This document shows positions 15,948 through 24,628 of a stretch of DNA of 64,000 nucleotides, piece after piece. Position numbers and translations under genes: made by a program. The DNA comes from an uncultured Alistipes sp. (GTDB taxonomy: Bacteria; Bacteroidota; Bacteroidia; Bacteroidales; UBA932): positions 1 to 64,000 of the forward strand of contig UQUN01000011.1 of the NCBI GenBank assembly GCA_900544175.1. The letters run 5' to 3'. Under the pieces are notes generated by a model. It made no database searches, was not told the origin of the DNA, and worked only from the letters and a program-made list of their open reading frames with translations. The stretch's first letter is position 1. The number at the start of each line of letters is the position of its first letter.

Positions 15948-17147
15948 TTATTCCAACATTCTGTATTTATAAAGTGGCATTGATAAAATAAATAAATACA
16001 GCCACATTTCATCAATAGGATAATCTCTTATAGAATTGCATACCAGATATATAATAAAGAATGATATACCTTGCTTAGTCCGATTACAGTAGCAATAGTA
16101 AACAAGAAATATCAATATCAAGAAAAAACCAATATAACCTCTTAAAAAGAGGTATCTTTTCCAAGATGCACAACCATTAACAATATTCGTAGATGTATTA
16201 GACTCCAATGCACTACGCCCTTTACCCCAAATGGCCTCAGAAGTTCTAATATATCTATCATACTGCATATCGAAAAGAGATGTCGTTCGATTACTTCCTG
16301 ACATTTCTCCATTTTCAAACACGAGTCTCAACAAAATCTTTTCATTAATAGGATTATCACCTCCATTATAATTAGTAAAAATTATTGCCAAGAGAAACAG
16401 AAATAATGAAAAGAAAAACACTTTTAATATCCCTCCCCGATACTTAAAAATAATATATAGTCCAATACACCCTACTAATAGCCCATACGCAGCAAGCGAA
16501 AGTGATAGTAAAATTGCCAAATAAAATACAATGTTTTCCCATTTCCGAGGAGTCATTCCATTTAAAAAAAGCAAAAAACAAGAAGTTGATCCAACGTGTC
16601 CTGGTTCAAGAAACATTCCTGCAAACCGATATATTAATTGGCTTTCATCACCATTCAATAAAAAAAAGTAGTATACTGTATGCTCATAATAATTACCCGT
16701 TACTGTACTATAATGAGGAAGTGAAACACCTAATAAAAACAGACACCAAAAAAACAGTGATAATAAAATAATTGAAGCGACAAATTTAATTATCAGTTTC
16801 AATATTTTGGACATGACCTCTATTGGTGACAAAATTAGGCATACCGCTAAAAAAATTCTTAAGATAAGTTGTAACCACGCGAGTATAGATACTTCATAAA
16901 TTGTCAATCCCTCATATATAAATACAAGTATAATTATTGCAGCCGCTATTACCCTGTCTTTACTTATATGCAATGTACAAAATGTTATATAGAATAAACC
17001 AGCAAAAAGGTATAATAGCAACTCTATTGTTTGCGGTATAAACCATGTGAAATACAGCCGCATAGAGGAGCACATCATAACCAATACGGCTATATAGTAC
17101 AGCACACGAGAACATCTCGTTGCATTTATCGGTATTGAGAGACTCAC
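15948..17147 (-). CDS. Wzy-like polysaccharide polymerase (multi-pass membrane protein)
   Basis: A 399-aa, very hydrophobic protein with about 10-12 predicted transmembrane segments and a larger loop near residues 260-320 (NEKILLRLVFENGEMSGSNR through WGKGRSALESN). Such topology is typical of O-antigen/capsule polymerases, which show little sequence conservation. It is the only polymerase candidate in the locus. It starts one base after the serine hydrolase frame ends. Calling it Wzy is based on topology and position. Confidence 0.72.
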   Translation of the reverse strand: MSLSIPINATRCSRVLYYIAVLVMMCSSMRLYFTWFIPQTIELLLYLFAGLFYITFCTLHISKDRVIAAAIIILVFIYEGLTIYEVSILAWLQLILRIFLAVCLILSPIEVMSKILKLIIKFVASIILLSLFFWCLFLLGVSLPHYSTVTGNYYEHTVYYFFLLNGDESQLIYRFAGMFLEPGHVGSTSCFLLFLNGMTPRKWENIVFYLAILLSLSLAAYGLLVGCIGLYIIFKYRGGILKVFFFSLFLFLLAIIFTNYNGGDNPINEKILLRLVFENGEMSGSNRTTSLFDMQYDRYIRTSEAIWGKGRSALESNTSTNIVNGCASWKRYLFLRGYIGFFLILIFLVYYCYCNRTKQGISFFIIYLVCNSIRDYPIDEMWLYLFILSMPLYKYRMLE

Positions 17148-18271
17148 TTATTCCAAAATTTGTGATTCATATAATAATCTTATCAACGGAGCATGCATAA
17201 GATCGTATGCTATTGGATATGCAATCTTAGCACCATCACATAAGATTATAAAACCATAATTCTTATCAGGATTATACATTATACATGAAAATATTCCTAA
17301 CGAGTATCCTGTATGGCCATACAATGTTTCCCCATTTATCAATGACGAGTAATTTATCGTTCCTAAGGCATACTTGCCATTATCAATCCCTGCATGACGC
17401 ATTAGTTTCTCAGCTTGAACAGACAGAATCTGTGTATCTTTATATAGTCCATTGTTTGCATGCATCATTACATATTTCGCAAGATCTAACGAAGATATAA
17501 TACACCCTCCTGCAGGATCCTGAAACATCGTACTCTTCATCAGTTGATAATTTTCAATTTCTTTCTTGCTATACCATTTATACGTATCGCAAAAAGACAA
17601 TTTATCACTCTTTTTATCAAACCATTTCCCATACACCAATCTAGAACTATCACATGAAAATGGATTAAAATACCCTACGACACCTATCGGTTCAAATATA
17701 TTTTTTTGAATAAATTCATCAAATCTTTCATTGGTGACGCTCTCTATTATAATTGCTAATAATAAATAGTTAACATTGCTATATTCATACTTTGTCCCTG
17801 GTTTTGAAGAATTGAATTCTATCCCTTTATATGATTCCAACACATACTGTCCTTTAGCGATACTTGACTTATGACACAATAACATTTTTACAGTAATAGG
17901 GACATCTGAATACTTCGGATTTATTATATTTTCTGAAAGGTATTTATTTATATCCGCATCTAAATCCAATTGACCTCTGTCTCTCAAAATCAGTATCGCT
18001 GAAGCGATGATGTTTTTTGACACAGATGCAATCCTCCATAAATCGTTACATTTTAAGTTGCGATATATTACTTTATTATTTTCACAATAAACACCTTTCC
18101 CATATACATAATTGAAAATTATTGATGTATCTTTTACTACAATCGCATTCAAAGCATTCACATCCAAACTCTGACATATTGAATCCAACTTATCAGATAA
18201 TGATTCAGAATATACAGACTTAATACTAAGTAAAAAAAGGCGATTGATATAAATATAAATACTTTATTCAT
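17148..18271 (-). pseudogene. Beta-lactamase-fold serine hydrolase whose signal peptide is out of frame at a T7 run
   Basis: From an alternative TTG (18188) a 346-aa serine hydrolase can be read: SxxK in RIASVSKNII and YSN in YEYSNVNYL, as in class C beta-lactamase/esterase-like proteins acting in the periplasm. The true start is probably the ATG at 18271, overlapping the upstream GNAT end and encoding MNKVFIFISIAFF. With one extra T in the T7 run at 18232-18238 the frame would continue LLSIKSVYSES into the hydrolase, forming a good signal peptide. As written, export is lost. It may be a phase-variable switch, a mutation or an assembly error. A role in trimming acyl or peptide groups from the glycan is a guess. 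Confidence 0.75.
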
Positions 18272-18872
18272 TAGTTTTGCGCATTAGCATCTTCCATCTT
18301 TTTATTAAAGATGGGATGCTGTAATCTCCTTTATTCTTATGTAAAAAATACTCTTCTTTCAACAAGGCCCCCATAAAGACATCATGATATTGACCTTCAT
18401 GCCAAATAGCTTGCCTTGCAATCCCTTCTATTTTTGCATAAAATAATTGACTTCCTAAATATGTTGTATTTTGAGTTTTACTAAAACTACCGTAAAAACG
18501 ATTGAGATTTAATCTTTCAAATACAAATTCTCTGATAAATAAATTCACTTCCAACCAACTGATACCATCGCGACAGTCCTTCTCCCCTATAACTATAGCA
18601 TTACATGTTGCTGAACTATTCACAAAATGAATATTATTTACCCCTGTATATCCTATCATCCTATCAGATCCATCATTTAGACATATTGCAAACCAATAAT
18701 TAAACGGATCATGCTTTGCACATTTGGCAACCCATTCTCGACATTCATCCAAAGATACCGGACGAGGCATACCAAGTGCATCTTTCATCATTTCATGGTC
18801 ATTTTTCCACTTGTATATCAAAACAGCGTCTTCCGGCTCCATTGCCCGGAAATATACAGATTTATATTCCAT
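18264..18872 (-). CDS. GNAT family acyltransferase (RimJ/RimL-like)
   Basis: A 202-aa protein of the RimJ/RimL-like GNAT branch: an N-terminal FRAMEPEDAVLIYKWKND, the middle strands RMIGYTGVNNIHFVN, and a C-terminal FVFERLNLNRFYGSF helix/strand. In glycan loci such proteins acylate sugar amines (for example PseH-like or WecD-like steps). It overlaps the aminotransferase at 18862-19968 by 11 nt, suggesting they act in sequence: amination, then acylation of the new amine. The substrate is not determined. Confidence 0.76.
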   Translation of the reverse strand: MEYKSVYFRAMEPEDAVLIYKWKNDHEMMKDALGMPRPVSLDECREWVAKCAKHDPFNYWFAICLNDGSDRMIGYTGVNNIHFVNSSATCNAIVIGEKDCRDGISWLEVNLFIREFVFERLNLNRFYGSFSKTQNTTYLGSQLFYAKIEGIARQAIWHEGQYHDVFMGALLKEEYFLHKNKGDYSIPSLIKRWKMLMRKTNE

Positions 18873-19968
18873 ATCGTCTTATTAATGAAATTATTGTAAT
18901 CATATCGTCTTTATTGTATCTCTGATCACAAGGAATGCAAAGTATGTTGTCGTATATATTATTAGGACAATGACATAACCATTCATCCACATCTGCGGGA
19001 CGAGGCCATATAATCGGACAGTATACTCGATTCGAGCACATATAATGTTGGAAATCCGCCCTGCCTTTTACATAAATAGGATAATACAACGGTACTTCAC
19101 CTTTGTCTAAATCTGCGAGAACAGATACCGCACATGTGATTTCTTTCAATCCTTCCGCAAGAATCGCATAGTTCTTTCTTCTCTTCGAACTTATATCCTC
19201 CAAATCAGTCATTGCCAATATTTTCCTACTTAAAGAACCTATTTCGTGAGGTTTGTCTGATGCGGTAAAAACATCATTCATCTGATAATACAGATGCCTG
19301 AATGTTGTTTTTAAAGATTCCTCTTCCGTATGGTAAAATTGCTCTTTCAACAATGACGCCCTTGAGAACAATTCGGACAATTTTTTCTCCTCTACATTCT
19401 TTTCAAAAGAAGAAACGTTGTGCATCTGGCTGGACAGCAATCCTCCATCTGGTAACTCCAGCCATTTACGCAGACTCGTCACATAAAAATCAGCACCATC
19501 CAACGGCGTACTACTCAACCAAATCTGCGTTCTATCTTCTATTATACTTATTCTATATTCTTTCCTGTATTTTTTAAACTCTGCTCTTATGAATTTTAGC
19601 GTATCTTTTCCGAAATAAGATTGCACGTATAAAAAAGCTCCTGGATTTTCATTCACTACGGACTCTACTGATGCCATTGCAGGAGTAAGATCATTGTTTA
19701 TTCGATAAAATATTATTTTATACCCCTTCTTCTTAAATGGTTCTATTTCCGTATAACAAAGATATTCAGGCAATAAAACTGTCTTATTTTCAGGTTGCCA
19801 GTTTTCCAACAATAATAAAAGTGCCTCACGGCCCGATGACGTAAGTGTATAATATTTCCATTCTTTGAATATGCCAGATATCCTCTTCTCTGTTTCAGAG
19901 CATTCAGCATGCAGTTGAGAATACGTCAGATTAAAATTCCCTCCTACCTCAATTTTTGTAAAAGCCAT
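18862..19968 (-). CDS. DegT-like PLP-dependent aminotransferase, divergent
   Basis: A 368-aa fold-type I PLP enzyme. TLTSSGREALLLLL (near 41) matches the cofactor-phosphate region, SIIEDRTQIW (near 141) carries the Asp contacting the pyridine nitrogen, and K168 in TSLRKWLELPDGG is the Schiff-base lysine. It diverges from typical sugar aminotransferases: the usual ENAHSHG-like segment is replaced by EDRTQIW and the C-terminal third is short. It sits between two ATP-grasp genes and a GNAT, all spaced by 2-11 nt. It may aminate a sugar or a small acyl precursor. Confidence 0.75.
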   Translation of the reverse strand: MAFTKIEVGGNFNLTYSQLHAECSETEKRISGIFKEWKYYTLTSSGREALLLLLENWQPENKTVLLPEYLCYTEIEPFKKKGYKIIFYRINNDLTPAMASVESVVNENPGAFLYVQSYFGKDTLKFIRAEFKKYRKEYRISIIEDRTQIWLSSTPLDGADFYVTSLRKWLELPDGGLLSSQMHNVSSFEKNVEEKKLSELFSRASLLKEQFYHTEEESLKTTFRHLYYQMNDVFTASDKPHEIGSLSRKILAMTDLEDISSKRRKNYAILAEGLKEITCAVSVLADLDKGEVPLYYPIYVKGRADFQHYMCSNRVYCPIIWPRPADVDEWLCHCPNNIYDNILCIPCDQRYNKDDMITIISLIRRYGI

Positions 19969-19970
19969 AT

Positions 19971-21104
19971 TTACAATATTATTTTCTTGTCAGATCTATA
20001 TATCAGAAATCCCGAACGTTCTCCGTTATTTGCAGCGAACTGCGGATCCTCATCAACCACTTCAGTTCGAACAATCCAGGAATAATTCTGAGAATGATAA
20101 AGATACGGCATTACTGTCTCCTTCGTCTGTGAACATAAGAAATATATTCCTGAGCAATTGTGTTCTGTTTTTATCGGCTCCGAAAAGCGGCCGGTCACCA
20201 ATTCTATATTACCTTTTACAAAATCATATCCTGTCGACAGTCTGACAAGGTCGGATGTAATGTAATCACCACCCATTCTTGCCCCAAGTTCTATGATACG
20301 GATATCTCCGTCACGCTTCATCTTGAGTTCTGTATGTGATGGTGAATCTGTTATTTTCAAGGCATTCAAGGTCGCTTCTACTACAGACTTTATAGAGTTT
20401 TCCTGCTCAAATGTCAAATCTGCCGGCTGGTGATGCTGCAGTTCTACAAAATATGGAGATCCAGATGTTACTTTATCTGTTATTTGTAAAAAATAATGCT
20501 TTCCCTTATGAGAAATATACTCTACACTGAATTCCCTGCCTTCAATATATTCTTCAACCATTACTGTTCGGCTATTTGAAAACTGCATTGCACAGTTGAA
20601 TGCCTCGTTCAGTTCTTTTTCATTATTTACAAGCCTAACCCCTTTGCTGCCACCACTGTCTGACGGCTTAATTATCATCGGATAATCCAAATGCAATCCA
20701 TTTAATTCTTCTATATTTGAAATACGCTTGTATCTTGGTATAGGTACATTACAGAAATTCAGTCTCTCACGCATTGTAAACTTGTCTTTTGTCAAAGACA
20801 TACATTCTGCTGTATTGCTAACTAATCCTAAATTTTGAGCTACATAAATCACTGTCGGTAATGCTGATTCCAAAGAGAATGAGGTAATGCCGTCAATTTT
20901 TTCATTTTTACAAATTTCCAGTATTTTCTCTTTCTCTGTAAAAGATATTGGATAAAATTTTTCACAATAGTCCTTACATACCGCACCTTCCTCCCATGCA
21001 AAACCATATATACTGCAACCTAATGCTTTAGCTTGTTTATAATATGGAAGCATTGGCTCATTTGCTCCTATAATGGCAAGTTTCACATTCAATTTTTCAC
21101 TCAT
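19971..21104 (-). CDS. ATP-grasp ligase (tandem copy A)
   Basis: A 377-aa protein with an N-terminal Rossmann-like domain (KLAIIGANEPMLPYYKQAKAL), the MIIKPSDSGGSKGVRLV ATP loop and IRIIELGARMGGDYI holding metal-binding residues. It overlaps its tandem partner at 21101-22291 by 4 nt and shares the AKALG.., KD(K/E)KF and PSDSGGSKG patterns with it, so the two are probably paralogues. Related enzymes form amide or ester bonds from carboxylates. Two consecutive ligations, such as building a short aminoacyl chain on a sugar, are a plausible reading. Confidence 0.8.
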   Translation of the reverse strand: MSEKLNVKLAIIGANEPMLPYYKQAKALGCSIYGFAWEEGAVCKDYCEKFYPISFTEKEKILEICKNEKIDGITSFSLESALPTVIYVAQNLGLVSNTAECMSLTKDKFTMRERLNFCNVPIPRYKRISNIEELNGLHLDYPMIIKPSDSGGSKGVRLVNNEKELNEAFNCAMQFSNSRTVMVEEYIEGREFSVEYISHKGKHYFLQITDKVTSGSPYFVELQHHQPADLTFEQENSIKSVVEATLNALKITDSPSHTELKMKRDGDIRIIELGARMGGDYITSDLVRLSTGYDFVKGNIELVTGRFSEPIKTEHNCSGIYFLCSQTKETVMPYLYHSQNYSWIVRTEVVDEDPQFAANNGERSGFLIYRSDKKIIL

Positions 21105-22291
21105 ATCAGAAGAACTTTTACATAATCACCTATTTTGCTTGTAGCAGAATCTAAATCCTTAAATACTAAAGTGCCTATCGCATCGTTTGCCCCGTTGAAG
21201 GAGGAGACACGCTCCCCCTCGCGCACCCACAGGTCCCTCTCTACAACATGACTGGACATCTCCGGGCTTATGTCTAGTCCACTGAATATTCCGCTACGGT
21301 CTGCGTGGAGAATCACCTCCGCCCAGTGGCCGTCATACGGTTTCTGTGCAATGCCGTCAACCTTCTCTCCCAACGCAGCCTTGACCGCCGCGGTTATCAT
21401 GTCCACACCGGTCGCCATGCGCAGCATCTCGGCAAGGCGGTTGCCGCCGCCGCGAGGGGAGACTTCCATGATGTATGGTTTGCCGTTTTTCCCGACTCTG
21501 GTCTCTATATTGTAAATGGATGTACGCATCCCGAGAAGCGTGATGAGCCTCTGGATTTCAGATGTCAATTCCGCTTCCTGCTCCTTTGTAAAAGTAGACG
21601 GCCAGCTGTAAGCCGCAGGTGTATAAGGATTGTCGGCATTCTCATCGAACCTCTGCGCCGAGAACGACACGAATTCCAGTTTCCCGTCCACGGAGAAGCA
21701 GTCGGAGTCAGACGAGCAGCCCTCCTTCTCAATGAACTCCTCGATGATTACCTTGCCGGAGAAAGAGTGGGACTTCGCATTGTCAAATGCTGGCCTCAGG
21801 TCATCCGGAAAATCCACTCTCGACACGCCCTTGCTGCCGGCGGAATCCACGGGCTTGACTATGACGGGCCACTCAAAATAATCCCTGTTCGCATAAGCAT
21901 CCTCATACGAAGAGAACCCTTTGGATTTAGGGACGTTAAAGCCGTTTGTCTCCAAGAAGCCGCGGAACTTCTCTTTGTCCTGCAATATACGGATTGACTC
22001 ATACGGCCCGGAACATGGAAGTCCGAGACTGTCAGCCACGTAGGCAGCCGTCACCACTCCCGGGTCCACGGCGAAGGACATGATGCCGTCTATCCCCAGT
22101 TCACGGGCGAGGGACAGCACCGCTTCCCTGTCCAGAATGCTGACGTTGTGATATTCATCCGAATACTTGTGTGCGATGTTGTCGGGAAGGTAGTCACACG
22201 TGATGACGTGACAACCCAGATTATGCGCTGCGTCTATGACGGGCAGCAGGTAGCGGAGCCCGCCAAGCAGCATCAGCTTGCGCTGTGACAT
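21101..22291 (-). CDS. ATP-grasp ligase (tandem copy B)
   Basis: A 396-aa ATP-grasp enzyme: MLLGGLRYLLPVIDAAHNLG at the N-terminus, VIVKPVDSAGSKGVSRV as the ATP-binding loop, VIIEEFIEKEG, and PYIMEVSPRGGGNRLAEML with the catalytic metal residues. The sequence is visibly GC-richer than copy A directly downstream, although the two are adjacent and overlapping, hinting at different origins. It starts 17 nt after the DegT aminotransferase gene at 22309-23424. Substrate unknown; carboxylate-amine ligation is expected. Confidence 0.82.
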   Translation of the reverse strand: MSQRKLMLLGGLRYLLPVIDAAHNLGCHVITCDYLPDNIAHKYSDEYHNVSILDREAVLSLARELGIDGIMSFAVDPGVVTAAYVADSLGLPCSGPYESIRILQDKEKFRGFLETNGFNVPKSKGFSSYEDAYANRDYFEWPVIVKPVDSAGSKGVSRVDFPDDLRPAFDNAKSHSFSGKVIIEEFIEKEGCSSDSDCFSVDGKLEFVSFSAQRFDENADNPYTPAAYSWPSTFTKEQEAELTSEIQRLITLLGMRTSIYNIETRVGKNGKPYIMEVSPRGGGNRLAEMLRMATGVDMITAAVKAALGEKVDGIAQKPYDGHWAEVILHADRSGIFSGLDISPEMSSHVVERDLWVREGERVSSFNGANDAIGTLVFKDLDSATSKIGDYVKVLLI

Positions 22292-22308
22292 TATTCAATC
22301 TTTAATAT

Positions 22309-23424
22309 TTATTCTTTTCCACGAATAGCGTCAAGTATCCTCTCCACATCCTCCACGCTCAACTGGTGGTGCATGGGCAGGCAAATGACCTGCTCCGCAA
22401 TGCGGTGCGCTACCGGCAGGTTCTCCCTCGTGGCAGACTCCAGGCCACGGTACGTCGAGAAGTCGCTGATAAGGGGATAGAAGTACCGTCTGCCGTAGAT
22501 GTTCCGCGACTTAAGTTTGTCGTACAGCTCGTCCCGGGTCATGCCGTACTGCTCCGCGTCCACGAAAATGGGGAAGTAGGAGTAGTTGTGCCGCACGCCC
22601 GGCATGTCCTCGAAGTAGGTGATGCCGGGGATATTCCGCAGGCCCTCACGATACACCGTGGCCACCCTGCGGCGGGACTCTATGGCCGCGTCCACCTGAC
22701 GGAGGTTGAGCAGGCCGTATGCCGCACGGACCTCGTCCATCTTGCTATTGATACCGGGAGCGACGACGGTGGTCTCTCCTGCGAAACCGAAGTTCTTCAG
22801 GTAGTCGATCCGCTGCTTGGTCTTCCCGTCGTGCATCACAAGAGCCCCGCCCTCTATCGTGTTGTACACCTTCGTGGCATGAAAACTCAGCGTAGACATG
22901 TCGCCCTCGTTGAGAATGCTGCGCCCGTCGACTTCAACCCCGAAGGCGTGGGCCGCATCATAGATCACTTTCAGCCCGTATTTGTCCGCTATCTCCTGTA
23001 TCCTCTTGGTATCGCACGGCTTGCCGTAGCAGTGCACCGGCATGATGGCCGTGGTCCTGGGGGTGATGGCCGCCTCGATGCAGTCGGGGTTGATGCCGCA
23101 GTTCGACGGGTCGATGTCCACGAACACGGGCTTGATGCCGTTCCACCAGATCGAGTGAGTAGTGGCGACGAAGCTGAAAGGGGTGGTTATCACCTCGCCG
23201 GTGATGCGCAGGGCCTGGAGGGCTGTTATCAGCGGCAGCGTGCCGTTGGTGAAGAGACTGATGTAGGGCACTTTAAGGTACTCGCACAGAGCAGCCTCCA
23301 ACTCCTGATGGTAATGTCCGTTGTTGGTTATCCACTTGCGGGACCAGATGTCCCGCAGATATGTGTCAAGTTCCTCCAAATCCGGAAGAAGCGGGGAGGT
23401 TACGGTGATCTGAGTGTTGTCCAT
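22309..23424 (-). CDS. DegT/DnrJ/EryC1 sugar aminotransferase
   Basis: A 371-aa PLP aminotransferase of nucleotide sugars. SLFTNGTLPLITAL near 56, IYDAAHAFGVE near 154, and K185 in STLSFHATKVYNTIEGG, which is the hallmark of the RffA/FdtB/QdtB/VioA-like group acting at C3 or C4 of keto-dideoxy sugars. The C-terminus (RRYFYPLISDFSTY) is also typical. Together with the DegT proteins at 262-1506 and 18862-19968 it implies more than one aminated sugar position. The gene is GC-rich relative to the following DUF418-like gene upstream at 23426. Confidence 0.9.
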   Translation of the reverse strand: MDNTQITVTSPLLPDLEELDTYLRDIWSRKWITNNGHYHQELEAALCEYLKVPYISLFTNGTLPLITALQALRITGEVITTPFSFVATTHSIWWNGIKPVFVDIDPSNCGINPDCIEAAITPRTTAIMPVHCYGKPCDTKRIQEIADKYGLKVIYDAAHAFGVEVDGRSILNEGDMSTLSFHATKVYNTIEGGALVMHDGKTKQRIDYLKNFGFAGETTVVAPGINSKMDEVRAAYGLLNLRQVDAAIESRRRVATVYREGLRNIPGITYFEDMPGVRHNYSYFPIFVDAEQYGMTRDELYDKLKSRNIYGRRYFYPLISDFSTYRGLESATRENLPVAHRIAEQVICLPMHHQLSVEDVERILDAIRGKE

Positions 23425-23425
23425 T

Positions 23426-24556
23426 CTATTTGTTTTTACTCACTAAAGGAGATTTGAATCTCAAATTTGTCATACTACGCCACACATACTCCATTGGACC
23501 ATTCGTGAAATATTTCAGCCACAGTGCGCTCAATGCCATCTGAAGAATGTAGAATATCAAGAATGTTATGACTATCGTTAAAAATCCACTTTCCTTTGGA
23601 ATAAATAATGTGGCCATCAATATGACTCCTAATATAGACTGCATCGAATAATTGGTAAGTCCGCACTTACCATATGCACACAACGGGTTGAAAACTTTTG
23701 GGAACTTATAATACAGCCACAAAAAAGCAACTGCATAGAATAAAGCACCTGTAATGCTTCTAAGTTTCAAAACCCAATCAAGTACTGTGGACTCTATATT
23801 GAAATACAACGTAATGCCCCATAAAACAAGTAGAATAAAATATGGTATTCCAATTAATACAAGGTTCTTGAATATACTGTAATGCTCCAATGAGTCTATT
23901 ATGCCAGAACGCGCAATATAGTATCCGAAAACAAAATAAGCGTATGTCCATAATATGCCACTGTCACAAACTATTCTAATGTAATCCACCACACTTTGCG
24001 TAAGAGGATACTCCAATATATTTGTCAAATTAAATGCACCGCTATACCGATGCATCGGTGTATCAACTCTAAATAAACAGCTTCCTATCTGATATTCTGA
24101 TAATATACAGGAGGCAATGAAAACAGTCACAAATACAACAAATATAGTTCTTGGTTTAGTATTCCGCATAGGTAAAAGAAATATTCCACACAGTCCGTAC
24201 CACATCAAAGCATCGTAGGTATAGAACAGTTTATTAAATAATCCTATGCAAATCAGGAGTATGCACCACCACAAAAATTTGGAACTACTGTATGATGGAT
24301 TCCTCAATATAAGGTAAAAACTCACACCGAAAAGCATGCTGAAAATCGGAGCACATCTATTGGACAGCAATATATATATTACCCCTCTCAATCCCTTCTC
24401 ATACAAAGAGAATGATGCCGTATCAAACTGATAGCCGAATCCTCCATTGACATGAACCAGAAGAATTCCCAATAATGTGGCTCCTCTCAACGCATCAATT
24501 GAGTTTATTCTTCCAGTTTTTGCGACTGCGCACATTTTCTTTTTATTTATAGTCAA
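23426..24556 (-). CDS. DUF418/YeiB-like multi-pass membrane protein, possible acyltransferase
   Basis: A 376-aa protein opening with RINSIDALRGATLLGILLVH, the N-terminal signature of the YeiB/DUF418 family, followed by about ten hydrophobic segments. The family is related to membrane acyltransferases that move acyl groups from cytosolic CoA to extracytoplasmic glycans. In a polysaccharide locus, O-acylation of the repeat unit is the natural guess. AT-rich compared with the aminotransferase gene next to it. A start at residue 8 (ATG) is also possible. Confidence 0.75.
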   Translation of the reverse strand: MTINKKKMCAVAKTGRINSIDALRGATLLGILLVHVNGGFGYQFDTASFSLYEKGLRGVIYILLSNRCAPIFSMLFGVSFYLILRNPSYSSSKFLWWCILLICIGLFNKLFYTYDALMWYGLCGIFLLPMRNTKPRTIFVVFVTVFIASCILSEYQIGSCLFRVDTPMHRYSGAFNLTNILEYPLTQSVVDYIRIVCDSGILWTYAYFVFGYYIARSGIIDSLEHYSIFKNLVLIGIPYFILLVLWGITLYFNIESTVLDWVLKLRSITGALFYAVAFLWLYYKFPKVFNPLCAYGKCGLTNYSMQSILGVILMATLFIPKESGFLTIVITFLIFYILQMALSALWLKYFTNGPMEYVWRSMTNLRFKSPLVSKNK

Positions 24557-24628
24557 CGATAACCTTTTGATTTCAGTGCTTTGTATTATTAAGCGGATAC
24601 GTATGCCTAATTTAAGGAATGTCCATAC

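Noticed and set aside
17148..18188. Serine hydrolase starting at the TTG codon 18188
   Set aside because: The coding sequence continues upstream in the same frame (SVYSES) up to a T7 run, and the ATG at 18271 supplies a matching signal peptide, so the TTG start is an artefact of the frameshift.
22366..23457. Plus-strand 363-codon open frame
   Set aside because: Fully antisense to the aminotransferase at 22309-23424, whose PLP motifs are clear; no start context or domain on the plus strand.
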